Source of the DNA: an uncultured Bacteroidales bacterium
GTDB lineage: Bacteria > Bacteroidota > Bacteroidia > Bacteroidales > WCHB1-69
Reading direction: 5' to 3'
DNA length: 47,540 nt
Assembly: GCA_946409645.1 (NCBI GenBank)
Contig: CAMJXE010000014.1
Location: forward strand, 1-47,540
Of the stretch, positions 23,683 to 33,020 are shown in pieces. Below the pieces are notes generated by a model. The model was not told the DNA's origin. It did not search any database and worked only from the letters and a program-made list of their open reading frames with translations. The position numbers and the translations under genes were made by a program. Position 1 is the first letter of the stretch. Each line of letters starts with the position of its first letter.

Positions 23683-25269
23683 TTAAAACTCGTACCCAAC
23701 TCCCAACGCGGCAAATCCCTTATACCCCGCGCCGAGTTCGAAGCTGCCGAACCAGTGTCTGCCGCCTGCTTTCACGCCGAAGAGAGTGGCTTGGAAGGCG
23801 GAATAGATGTTGGGATGAGTATAATATTCCTTATACTCCTCACCTCCATCGTATTTGTCACGAATGTGTGCCACCACACCGACAGACAGAGCCGAATAGA
23901 GGGTCACGTGGGGACGGTTGAAATAAGAGAATCGTATGTCGGGGAGGATTCCTATCAGGTGATATGACTGAGTGCTCACTACGTTGAAAGCAAGCGGGTC
24001 GTCCAGGGTATAACGGACAGTGAGGTTGTCTTTGGTATAGCCGTAATTGATCGACGCCCCAATCCAAAACCAAGGCAAAACGCGGTAGTGGTATCCAGCT
24101 GAGAATATCGGTACAAAGGTTTCCGATTCTATGGAACATTCGGGCTCATATCCGAAAAAAGCATGATATTGCGGGGATTGCAGGATAGTATAGCCAAGAG
24201 GGTCACTTACCTCCAACCTGATCTCGTGGCTGTACATTTTGTTGTTGCCGTATTTCAGGGCATACGGGGCGGTTTCCTGCCGTTGTTTGGAATTCTTGAA
24301 CGTGTGGACATAAGCGATTTGTGCGTAAAAAAAGTGGTTGCGAAGACTGAAATCCCCGAGAATGTCTCGGTATGGATCTTCCGGCGGCAACACACCCGAC
24401 ATGTTATTGTATATGCGGTGAGTGTAACTACCTATGGCAAAACCCCTAAGGGCCATGTTGAAACCGACATTCCATCGAAGGAGGTCGTTGTTCCGCAGAC
24501 GAAAATACATGCCCACGCTCGTAAGGACATCAAGGTTGAGGATGTTTCGGTCGATATAATGGTAATTGAGAATCAGCGGATTGTCTTCGGATAGCTGTTC
24601 ACCGTAGTCGGAACTGTTGTTCTCCGTTTCCATCGCGCTGTGATCGCGGTCATATCCGTAGATGAAGGTGTTCCACGGCATCCGTATGCGCACGCCCGCA
24701 TCCACTACCGCCCACGCTTTCTGGGAGATAGGATAGTGAAACTCGAACTTGACAGGCACGGAGAGGCCTGTGCCATAAACGTAATTGCGCTTGATCATTT
24801 CCGGGTTGCCCTCCTGCCAGTAAAACTTAAGCCGAAGCGCTCCTGTGGTACCGTAGTTAAGTGCCGCCGATACCCCGAACCAGCGGGCGAAATGGTAGGA
24901 GAATTCCAGACCTGCGTGCCCGCCCACATACGGTATACCCGTCAGGTGGGAATCTTCGGTCACTTGCGCGGGCATCGTCAAGTCGAACTGCCCCGTATAA
25001 CCAAGGTGGAAGCCTTGGAACAGCTCTTCCAAAACGGGCGGTTCTCCATGTCGCTCATTGTCGGACTTTTGCTTCTGACGGTGCTCCTGGCAGGCTTGCA
25101 TTTGATAATCATAAGACAAACGTATGGTATCATGCACGTACAGTGTATCTCGGTTAACCAGTGTGTCATATTCGATCACCGTTTCGTAGATGAAGAGCGT
25201 GTCGGAACTCTGCGCGAAAAGTCCCGTTGCTGTCATTGCCATCACCAGTAATAGGAGCCTACGGTACAT
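23683..25269 (-). CDS. Outer-membrane beta-barrel protein, end of the ECF sigma cluster
   Basis: 528 residues from the ATG at 25269, which gives a signal peptide MYRRLLLLVMAMTATGLFAQ. The frame opens far upstream, but that part overlaps the preceding gene in another frame. After the signal come residues EYDTLVNRDTLYVHDT, like the D-T rich linkers of Bacteroidota outer-membrane proteins. A long series of amphipathic strands with aromatic girdles follows, ending in a terminal strand GAGYKGFAALGVGYEF with final Phe, the hallmark of barrels inserted by BAM. The start overlaps the stop of the upstream membrane gene by 11 bases, so translation is probably coupled. Ligand or role unknown. Confidence 0.8.
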   Translation of the reverse strand: MYRRLLLLVMAMTATGLFAQSSDTLFIYETVIEYDTLVNRDTLYVHDTIRLSYDYQMQACQEHRQKQKSDNERHGEPPVLEELFQGFHLGYTGQFDLTMPAQVTEDSHLTGIPYVGGHAGLEFSYHFARWFGVSAALNYGTTGALRLKFYWQEGNPEMIKRNYVYGTGLSVPVKFEFHYPISQKAWAVVDAGVRIRMPWNTFIYGYDRDHSAMETENNSSDYGEQLSEDNPLILNYHYIDRNILNLDVLTSVGMYFRLRNNDLLRWNVGFNMALRGFAIGSYTHRIYNNMSGVLPPEDPYRDILGDFSLRNHFFYAQIAYVHTFKNSKQRQETAPYALKYGNNKMYSHEIRLEVSDPLGYTILQSPQYHAFFGYEPECSIESETFVPIFSAGYHYRVLPWFWIGASINYGYTKDNLTVRYTLDDPLAFNVVSTQSYHLIGILPDIRFSYFNRPHVTLYSALSVGVVAHIRDKYDGGEEYKEYYTHPNIYSAFQATLFGVKAGGRHWFGSFELGAGYKGFAALGVGYEF

Positions 25270-25855
25270 AGGCGGTGTCTTTAATGATGACCGTTTCGTT
25301 GATGACCACGGTGTCGCGCCGGACGATGGTCTTCTTGACGATGACAGGTTCTTGAGACTTGGGATTCGGGATTTGGGATGGGACTTGAGACTCAGGAGTT
25401 TGGAGGTTTGACTTTGGACGTGTGACACGAGACGTTGGATTTGAGACGTTCGACGTAGGACTTGTAACTTGCGATGCAGGAAGTTGGATGCGAGACGTAG
25501 GATTTGAGTGTTTAGGGGTTGGTGCAACTTGCCCATGATTGCCTAAGTCTAAGTCATTTTCTTTGTCAACGCCATCAACTTGCGCTTCAGTAACTCTCGC
25601 ATTCCCTTGCGGCTCAGAGGATTTCGGGGCAGATGAATGCATTACGGCCATCATAATGAGGCAAACCGCAGCGAAGGAGATCGTACACAGCAGAATTTCT
25701 TTAGTGTGGGAGAGCAGGAATACGCCTGCACCTGATTTCGAGGCTGCTGCTGCGGCGGCGATATCCTCGTCCGAAAGCGTTTCCCGCGGTTCAAGCGCCA
25801 CGTCGGACATACCTTTCTCGAAAAGGTGGTCAATATCTGTTCGGTTGTTTTTCAT
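25259..25855 (-). CDS. Single-pass membrane protein, anti-sigma-like
   Basis: 198 residues from MKNNRTDIDHLF at 25855 (in-frame ATGs at 25873 and 25921 are weaker). The cytoplasmic N-terminus has the IDHLFEKGMSD...P pattern seen in Bacteroidota proteins encoded next to ECF sigma factors. One transmembrane helix (about 54-72, ILLCTISFAAVCLIMMAVM) follows. The periplasmic part carries a degenerate Ser/Pro/Thr/Asn repeat (about 110-170, such as NPTSRIQLPASQV and PKSQEP), then VVINETVIIKDT. By position and topology it would hold the sigma factor at the membrane and sense the barrel protein. This is inference, since no ZAS zinc motif is seen. Confidence 0.65.
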   Translation of the reverse strand: MKNNRTDIDHLFEKGMSDVALEPRETLSDEDIAAAAAASKSGAGVFLLSHTKEILLCTISFAAVCLIMMAVMHSSAPKSSEPQGNARVTEAQVDGVDKENDLDLGNHGQVAPTPKHSNPTSRIQLPASQVTSPTSNVSNPTSRVTRPKSNLQTPESQVPSQIPNPKSQEPVIVKKTIVRRDTVVINETVIIKDTAYVP

Positions 25856-25891
25856 TTCATTGTTATTCGGCATTACTCCTGTTGTTGCTTG

Positions 25892-26045
25892 TTTTTTGCC
25901 CGCACACCTAACGATATACAAGCCCTCACATATTCCATGTCATCATCGTCTCATCGTCTCATCGTTTCATCGTTTCATCGTTTCATCGTTTCATCGTCTC
26001 ATCGTCTCATCGTTTCATCGTCTCATCGTCTCATCGTTTCATCGT
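25892..26045 (-). repeat. Spacer repeat: GCCCGCACACCTAACG block plus octamer array (13 copies)
   Basis: 25892-25940 has TTTTTTGCCCGCACACCTAACG then CAAGCCCTCACATATTC; both pieces recur at 27208-27315. 25941-26045 is a run of 8-bp units TCATCGTY. Its right end codes the last residues and stop of the lipoprotein at 26031. Confidence 0.85.
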
Positions 26046-26609
26046 AATCGCCTCCCCGTAATGCTCATTCGTGATGGTGAACGTGAGTTTGCCGTAATAA
26101 GGCAGGTCGTGAAAGACAGGCCCGGTGTTCCGCTTCTCTTCGTAGGTGTAGTTCAAAGATTGGAAATGGTAGGGGCTGATTCCCGTTGTCTCCCGGGCAA
26201 AATACGTCTTTTCGCGCCAGAGGCCGTCTTCACCGAACCCTCCGAAGCCCAGCTTCACCGAATCGCCGTAAAAAGCCTTGAAATAGTTCACCCCCTCTTC
26301 GAAGCTGGCACTGCCGATGCCGCCAAGCTGCTCAATAACAATTTCTTCGTTGGGGGCTAACGTATAGACTTTATTAGAGGACACCAATGTGGAATCGTTG
26401 AGCATCGCGTCATGAGGGATGATGGTGACGTAATGCGATGAAGCGTTCCGGATGGCCACGTCTTCGGTATAGCCGGGATCGCAGGCGGTGGTTAGGAATG
26501 CCAGTGTTAGGGTGACAGCTGTCAGGAAGATAGCGACCACTGCGCTACGTTTGTGTGGGGTTGCTGAAGGCTTATCCCTTCGGGGCTGTTTAAGGAATGA
26601 TGTTTTCAT
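26031..26609 (-). CDS. Lipoprotein in the ECF sigma cluster, repeat-extended signal peptide
   Basis: 192 residues. The signal peptide is unusual: a 23-residue n-region (MKTSFLKQPRRDKPSATPHKRSA, the FLKQPRR part encoded by R1 repeat) before the hydrophobic core and lipobox LTTAC. The mature part begins DPGYTEDVAIRNASSHYVTI and is beta-rich (immunoglobulin- or carbohydrate-binding-like layout), without a known motif. The last codons ATG AAA CGA TGA lie in the octamer array. It follows the upstream lipoprotein gene after 4 bases, so the two are co-translated. Probably an outer-membrane lipoprotein partner of the barrel protein. Confidence 0.75.
   Translation of the reverse strand: MKTSFLKQPRRDKPSATPHKRSAVVAIFLTAVTLTLAFLTTACDPGYTEDVAIRNASSHYVTIIPHDAMLNDSTLVSSNKVYTLAPNEEIVIEQLGGIGSASFEEGVNYFKAFYGDSVKLGFGGFGEDGLWREKTYFARETTGISPYHFQSLNYTYEEKRNTGPVFHDLPYYGKLTFTITNEHYGEAITMKR
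26538..26597 (-). repeat. R1 repeat, partial, inside the lipoprotein start
   Basis: Inverted partial R1 (AAACAGCC at its 5' end on the minus strand, then CCACACAAACG further in). It lies within the coding sequence for the signal peptide n-region of the 26031-26609 gene. Confidence 0.65.
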
Positions 26610-26613
26610 AATA

Positions 26614-27180
26614 TTAGCGTTTTATGAAAGTGTAACTGAATCCGTCATAGCAGTTGTCGCTCATGGAAAGTACTTGCGCTCCATATCGGTCATCGTAGCT
26701 GATGACGGCGAAACTTTTCATTGGAGGTGCCACTTTGCCGTTGGTGGCTTCTGCTATCTTCTTGCATTGCGTCTCTGGTATGTTCAGGTTGAACCATGAG
26801 TAGAAGGCCTCGTCGTTGTCACTTTTATTGGTGTACATAACTTCATCTACATCATAATCAATGTGATACGTGCCTGAAGTAACCTTTTTGCCATCCTTGT
26901 AGAAGGTGAATTGGTTGCCCTTGAAGACGAGTTCGGCTTCGAAGCCTTCGCTTTCTGGTGTATAGTTGACTCCCGCGATGCCGCCGGAGGTGCAGTACCA
27001 CTGCCACGTGCCGGCGAGCGCTTGCTTTTCGGGTTTGTTGCAGGCCGTGGCTAATACGGAAAGCACCAGCAGGATGACCGTTATCATCCCCACACTGCGG
27101 CCTCCGGCCTTGTATGGGGTTAATTGCGCTTCGCGCGTGTAGCCTCTTCGAGGCTGTTCAAGGAAAATGTTGTTTTTCAT
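26614..27180 (-). CDS. Lipocalin-like lipoprotein in the ECF sigma cluster, repeat-extended signal peptide
   Basis: 188 residues. MKNNIF is followed by residues encoded by a full R1 repeat (LEQPRRGYTREAQL..., to about residue 30), then a hydrophobic core MITVILLVLSVLATAC with lipobox ATAC. A start at the internal ATG (Met31) would leave no positive charge, so the long form is preferred. The mature protein begins with LAGTWQWYCTSGG and continues with strands such as FKGNQFTFYKDGKKVTSGTYHI, a pattern of Bacteroidota lipocalin-like lipoproteins. Presumably outer-membrane and ligand-binding. First gene after the sigma factor. Confidence 0.75.
   Translation of the reverse strand: MKNNIFLEQPRRGYTREAQLTPYKAGGRSVGMITVILLVLSVLATACNKPEKQALAGTWQWYCTSGGIAGVNYTPESEGFEAELVFKGNQFTFYKDGKKVTSGTYHIDYDVDEVMYTNKSDNDEAFYSWFNLNIPETQCKKIAEATNGKVAPPMKSFAVISYDDRYGAQVLSMSDNCYDGFSYTFIKR
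27088..27165 (-). repeat. R1 repeat, full, coding for a signal-peptide n-region
   Basis: Inverted copy of the three-hairpin repeat (CCTTGAACAGCCTCGAAG, GCGCGAAGCGC, AATTAACCCCA). It is wholly inside the first 31 codons of the 26614-27180 gene. Confidence 0.8.
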
Positions 27181-27207
27181 ATTCTATATTTGACAAAAAT
27201 ACTCATA

Positions 27208-27424
27208 TTCACTGTTTTTTGCCCGCACACCTAACGGCGTGCGAACTAATCTTTTCCTCATCCTTTCTACGGTGCCCTGCAGACCTAACGGCTTGCAAGC
27301 CCTCACATATTCAAGGTCATCATCGTCTCATCGCATCATCGCATCATCGCATCATCGCCTCATCGTATCATCGCCTCATCGCATCATCGCCTCATCGTAT
27401 CATCGTATCATCGTATCATCGTTT
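27208..27424 (-). repeat. Spacer repeat: GCCCGCACACCTAACG block plus octamer array (about 13 copies)
   Basis: 27208-27316 shares TTTTTTGCCCGCACACCTAACG and CAAGCCCTCACATATTC with 25892-25940. 27317-27424 is a run of 8-bp units CATCGYNT. It fills the sigma-lipoprotein spacer (235 bases), and its right end encodes the sigma factor stop codon. Confidence 0.85.
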
Positions 27425-27928
27425 CCGCGCCACCGCCTTCAGCCGCTGCTGCAGCTCCGCCCGTGCGCGGGTGAGCAGCACTTTGGAGTTGGCGACGGAG
27501 ATACCGAGCGTTTCGGCGATTTTCGAGTGGGAGTAGTGTTCCAGCGCGTAGAGGTTGAAGACCGTGCGCTGCTTCACGGGCAGCTTTCCGACAACCTCCA
27601 ACAGTTCCTCCTGCGTGAACTCCGTTCGCGAAAGCTCCGGGTCGTCGGCAATCTCCTCCACTTCCTGACCGTGCAGGTTCTCGTCCCACTCCACCATCTC
27701 CGGACAGTCGCGCAGGTACATCAGCGCCTGGTTGACGGCGATCTTCTTCAGCCAGCCTTCGAAACTGCCGAAAGCGCGGAAGGTGCTGGCTTTCTCCATC
27801 GCGGCGAGGAACGCGTCCTGCGCCAAGTCCTCCGCGAGATCCCAGTCGGCGACATACCGGTAGCACGCGCCCACCATCTTCCCGATGTGCCGCCGATATT
27901 GCTCCGCCCAGAATGCTTCTTTTTTCAT
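27416..27928 (-). CDS. ECF-type RNA polymerase sigma factor
   Basis: 170 residues. Region 2 covers about 8-75 (YVADWDLAEDLAQDAFLAA, then FRAFGSFEGWLKKIAVNQA), binding core polymerase and the -10 element. Region 4 covers about 110-165 (LPVKQRTVFNLYALEHYSHSKIAETLGISVANSKVLLTRAR), a helix-turn-helix for the -35 element. The linker is acidic. It heads a leftward set with two lipoproteins, a single-pass membrane protein and an outer-membrane barrel, which it likely controls. Final residues KR and the stop fall in an octamer repeat. Its own promoter has a normal housekeeping-type -7 box. Confidence 0.92.
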   Translation of the reverse strand: MKKEAFWAEQYRRHIGKMVGACYRYVADWDLAEDLAQDAFLAAMEKASTFRAFGSFEGWLKKIAVNQALMYLRDCPEMVEWDENLHGQEVEEIADDPELSRTEFTQEELLEVVGKLPVKQRTVFNLYALEHYSHSKIAETLGISVANSKVLLTRARAELQQRLKAVARKR

Positions 27929-27956
27929 TCTTCCTTGCCTCTCTGTTAATAGGATG

Positions 27957-27964
27957 CAAAATTA
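27957..27964 (-). promoter_or_regulatory. -7 promoter box for the sigma factor gene
   Basis: TAATTTTG on the minus strand, 29 bases upstream of the ATG at 27928. Confidence 0.6.
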
Positions 27965-28107
27965 CGAAAAGGTTACATATTTTTTGTGATCAGTGATTAG
28001 TGATCAGTGAACAGTGTTGAACAGTGAACAGTTATGGACAAGACGAATCTTAAATGAAAAAGCAAGATAATGCGTTTCTTCATTCAGCATTCAACATTCA
28101 ACATTGA

Positions 28108-29712
<1,605 letters not shown>

Positions 29713-29715
29713 TTT

Positions 29716-29740
29716 TGTAATGGTTATAGGTTATGGGTTA
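29716..29740 (-). repeat. TAACCC/TAACCTA word repeat abutting a start codon
   Basis: On the minus strand it reads ATAACCCATAACCTATAACC and ends a few bases before the ATG at 29712. The same words in the same order precede the argS start (36232-36257). Confidence 0.7.
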
Positions 29741-29831
29741 TGGTTAGAAGGTTAGAGGGTGAATGATTGGTTCAAGGTTCAAAGATCATAGGTCAAGGTT
29801 CAAGTTTTATGGGTTTAATAAAAAAGACATT

Positions 29832-29872
29832 TTCCTTGAGCTGCCCCGATAGGGGCAAAAGCTTGGTAGCGG
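29832..29872 (+). repeat. R2 repeat, short copy
   Basis: CCTTGAGCTGCCCCGATAGGGGCAAA then GCTTGGTAGC. Longer copies lie at 41141 and 42189. Confidence 0.75.
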
Positions 29873-29875
29873 AAT

Positions 29876-30823
29876 TTATTTCAAATGCACCAACGCCGCG
29901 GCACCCAGCACGGCAGCGTCATTGGCCTGTAATTCAGATAATTGGATGGAGATGCGGTCTTTGTAGATGTAGAGCAGGTTTTCAGCGAAGTAGTGGCGTA
30001 ACGGGGCGAGCAGGGCCTCACCGGCGCGGGTGGGGCCACCCATGAGGAAGAAGGCTTCCGGGGAGCAGAACGACGCGGCGTTGGCCATGCCGATGGCGAG
30101 CCAGTAGGCCGTGGTGTCGTAGGTTTTGAGGGCTAATGGGTCGCCCGCGACGGCCATCTCGCCCACATCTTTGCAGGTGAGCTCGGAACCTTTGAACGTG
30201 TCGGGGAATTCGCCATTGGCAGCCTCCTCGCGGTAGGTCTGGCAGATGCCGCGGGCCGAGGCGTACATCTCCAGGCAGCCCTTGCGTCCGCAGCTACAGA
30301 GCCGGTCGCTGAGCGGATTGACGATGGCGTGACCGAGTTCCCCGGCCATGCAGCCGTGTCCGTGGATGAGGCGGCCATCGACGAAGATGCCGCTGCCCAC
30401 GCCCGTGCCGAGGGTGATGGTCACGAAATGCTGCATCAGCTTCGCACCGCCGTAGATGTGCTCGCCGAGGGCGGCGGCGTCCGCGTCGTTGGAGAGCGTC
30501 ACCGGTATGTTCAGTATCCGCTGCAACATCTCGCATATCGGGATTTCCTTCTTCATCCGCAAGTTGGCCGTGTCCGCCCCGATGCAGCCTGTGTCGAAAT
30601 GGGCATTGGGCGCCCCGATGCCGACGCCTGCAACCTCGGAAACACCACTTTCCGACAACATTGCGCGGATAGAACCGGCAATGTCAAGGATGTAAGGATG
30701 GTGGTCATCGTATTCGGCAGTTTTCAAAATCTTGTGTTTCAGCACTTTGCCGTCCGGATTCACCAGTCCGATGTCTGTGTTGGTGCCGCCTATGTCGATG
30801 CCAATGGCTAATGGATTCTTCAT
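29876..30823 (-). CDS. ROK-family sugar kinase
   Basis: 315 residues from MKNPLAIGIDIGGTNTD at 30823; the open frame continues upstream, but a -7 box at 30855-30862 argues for this start. The phosphate-binding DIGGTN (about 9-14), the catalytic Asp in NDADAAALGE near 113, GTGVGSGI, and the ROK zinc motif CSCGRKGCLEMYAS near 178-191 with the upstream His in GHAIVN are all visible. ROK kinases of this type phosphorylate glucose, N-acetylglucosamine or related sugars in the cytoplasm. Which one is not clear. Divergent from fusA, with both promoters in the about 125 bases between them. Confidence 0.92.
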   Translation of the reverse strand: MKNPLAIGIDIGGTNTDIGLVNPDGKVLKHKILKTAEYDDHHPYILDIAGSIRAMLSESGVSEVAGVGIGAPNAHFDTGCIGADTANLRMKKEIPICEMLQRILNIPVTLSNDADAAALGEHIYGGAKLMQHFVTITLGTGVGSGIFVDGRLIHGHGCMAGELGHAIVNPLSDRLCSCGRKGCLEMYASARGICQTYREEAANGEFPDTFKGSELTCKDVGEMAVAGDPLALKTYDTTAYWLAIGMANAASFCSPEAFFLMGGPTRAGEALLAPLRHYFAENLLYIYKDRISIQLSELQANDAAVLGAAALVHLK

Positions 30824-30854
30824 CAATGATATTTTTCGTGATTTTTTCAGGGCG

Positions 30855-30862
30855 CAAAAGTA
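30855..30862 (-). promoter_or_regulatory. -7 promoter box for the ROK kinase gene
   Basis: TACTTTTG on the minus strand, 32 bases before the ATG at 30823. Confidence 0.65.
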
Positions 30863-30893
30863 ATATAAATAACGATACAAGCGATTTTTTTTG

Positions 30894-30901
30894 TAATTTT
30901 G
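30894..30901 (+). promoter_or_regulatory. -7 promoter box for fusA
   Basis: TAATTTTG, 46 bases before the ATG at 30948, arranged back-to-back with the ROK promoter. Confidence 0.65.
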
Positions 30902-30947
30902 CCGCTTTGTTTCGTTATTATTAAAATATTGGTTATTAAATAGTTAT

Positions 30948-33020
30948 ATGGCAAAAAGCATATCAAAACTGAGAAATATTGGTATTGCCGCGCACATTGA
31001 CGCAGGTAAAACCACCTGTTCGGAGCGTATTCTCTACTTCACAGGCGTGAACCGCAAAATCGGTGAAACCCACGACGGTCAGGCCACCATGGACTTCATG
31101 AAACAGGAGCAGGAACGTGGTATCACCATCGCTTCTGCATCCATCACTGCTGAGTGGAAAGACCATCAAATCAATCTGATAGACACTCCCGGTCACGTCG
31201 ATTTCACCATCGAGGTGGAACGCTCCCTGCGTGTCATCGACGGTATGGTCGCCGTGTTTTGCGCTGTGGGGGGTGTGGAACCCCAGAGCGAGACCGTCTG
31301 GAACCAGGCCGACAAGTACCGGGTGCCGCGTATCGCCTTTGTGAACAAGATGGACCGCACTGGCGCCGACTTTTCCGAGGTGGTCGCCCAGATGGAGAAA
31401 TACCTGGGGACCAATGCCGTGCCGATCCAAATCCCGATGGGGCAGGAGAGTGAGTTCCAAGGCTGCATCGACCTGATCAAGATGAAAGCGCTGACCTTCT
31501 CCGAGAAAGAGGTCTTTGAGAATGAGATTCCTGCCGAGTTCGCGGCTGCGGCCGAGACCGCCCATAAAAACATTATCGAGAAATTGGCCGATTTCGACGA
31601 TGAGATTGCCGATGCCTATCTTGAAGAGCGTGAGATCAGTGAGGAACAGATCCGCAGGGCTATCCGTGAAACCACGCTTAAATTGTTGATTACCCCTGTG
31701 TTGTGCGGTGCCGCTTACAAGAACAAGGGCATCCAGCCTCTGTTGGACGCCGTCATCGAGTTCCTTCCTTCGCCCACGGATATCGGCGCGGTGATTGCCC
31801 ACGATCCCTACGACGAGGAAAAGACCTACACCCGCAATCCTTCGAACAACGAGCAGTTCTCCGCGTTGGCGTTCAAGCTCATCAACGACCCGTACGTGGG
31901 CCAGCAGACCTTCATCCGCATTTTCAGCGGCAAGTTGACGAGCGGCATGAGTCTTTATAATACCAATAAAGACAAAAACGAGCGTGTGGGCCGTATTTTC
32001 CGCATCAAGGCCAAGGAGCGCGAGGAGATTTCCGAAGCCGGCGCGGGCGAAATCGTCGCACTGGTGGGCATGAAATACACGCGCACCGGCGACACGCTGT
32101 GCGACGAGAAACAGCCCATCGTGCTGGAGTCCATCCATGTGCCGCCTGCCGTCATTGAGATGAAGGTGACCCCGACGGACACCAAGAACCGCGACAAATT
32201 GGGCGAGGCGTTGGCCAAGCTGAGTAACGAAGACCCCTCTTTCCACGCGCATTATGACGACGAAACCGAGGAGACCATCATCGCCGGCATGGGCGAGCTG
32301 CACTTGGAAATCATTGTCGATCGCTTGAAAGACGAGTTCAAAGTGCCGATTGAGGTCGGCGCGCCGAGCGTCTCCTTCCGCGAAACCATCACCCAGGAGT
32401 TCGAAAGCAACTACAAACACGTGAAACAGACCGGTGGCCACGGCCAGTTCGCGCACACGGTCATCCGTTTCGAGCCGAATCCCGGCAAGGGTTTCGAGTT
32501 CGTGGATGTCAGCAAGGGCGGAGTGGTGCCGAGAGAGTACATCCCCTCCATCGAGAAGGGCCTGCGTGCCGCCATGGAGAAGAGTCCGTTGGCGGGCTAT
32601 CCCGTGGTGGATGTTCGTTGCGTGCTCGTGGATGGTGGCTACCACCCCGTGGATTCCAGCGATATGGCTTTCCAACTGTGTGCTGCCCAATGCTTTAAGA
32701 ACGCCTATAACAAGATGGCGCCCGTCTTGATGGAACCCGTGATGAAGGTGGAGGTGAATACACCGGACGAGTATATCGGCAACATCACCCGCGACATCAA
32801 CAAGCGTCGTGGCCGCATCGAGAACATGCGCCGTTTCCGCAAAGGGTCTCAGAAACTGGACGGCTTCATCCCGTTGATGGAGATGTTCGGCTATGCTACC
32901 GCGCTGCGAAACGTCACCAGCGGACGTGCCAACTATTCGATGGAGTTTTACCAATACATGCGTGTGCCCGCAGCCGTACAGGAAGAAATTGTGAAAGCAC
33001 GTCGCAGTGAAAAAGCTTAA
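30948..33020 (+). CDS. fusA: Elongation factor G
   Basis: 690 residues, five-domain EF-G. The GTPase motifs are all intact: AHIDAGKTT (16-24), ERGITI, DTPGH (about 79-83), NKMD (about 134-137) and a G5-like CGAAYKNKG. Domain IV-V signatures follow ([33 protein letters not shown]). It drives translocation and, with RRF, ribosome recycling. The gene stands alone rather than in an rpsL-rpsG-fusA operon, and TTC follows GK where most EF-G have a run of Thr. It could therefore be the second EF-G that many Bacteroidota carry. A second copy elsewhere in the genome would settle this. Confidence 0.95.
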   Translation: MAKSISKLRNIGIAAHIDAGKTTCSERILYFTGVNRKIGETHDGQATMDFMKQEQERGITIASASITAEWKDHQINLIDTPGHVDFTIEVERSLRVIDGMVAVFCAVGGVEPQSETVWNQADKYRVPRIAFVNKMDRTGADFSEVVAQMEKYLGTNAVPIQIPMGQESEFQGCIDLIKMKALTFSEKEVFENEIPAEFAAAAETAHKNIIEKLADFDDEIADAYLEEREISEEQIRRAIRETTLKLLITPVLCGAAYKNKGIQPLLDAVIEFLPSPTDIGAVIAHDPYDEEKTYTRNPSNNEQFSALAFKLINDPYVGQQTFIRIFSGKLTSGMSLYNTNKDKNERVGRIFRIKAKEREEISEAGAGEIVALVGMKYTRTGDTLCDEKQPIVLESIHVPPAVIEMKVTPTDTKNRDKLGEALAKLSNEDPSFHAHYDDETEETIIAGMGELHLEIIVDRLKDEFKVPIEVGAPSVSFRETITQEFESNYKHVKQTGGHGQFAHTVIRFEPNPGKGFEFVDVSKGGVVPREYIPSIEKGLRAAMEKSPLAGYPVVDVRCVLVDGGYHPVDSSDMAFQLCAAQCFKNAYNKMAPVLMEPVMKVEVNTPDEYIGNITRDINKRRGRIENMRRFRKGSQKLDGFIPLMEMFGYATALRNVTSGRANYSMEFYQYMRVPAAVQEEIVKARRSEKA

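Noticed and set aside
25941-27424. Octamer arrays as a CRISPR array
   Set aside because: Units are only 8 bp, contiguous, without spacers, and no cas gene is present.
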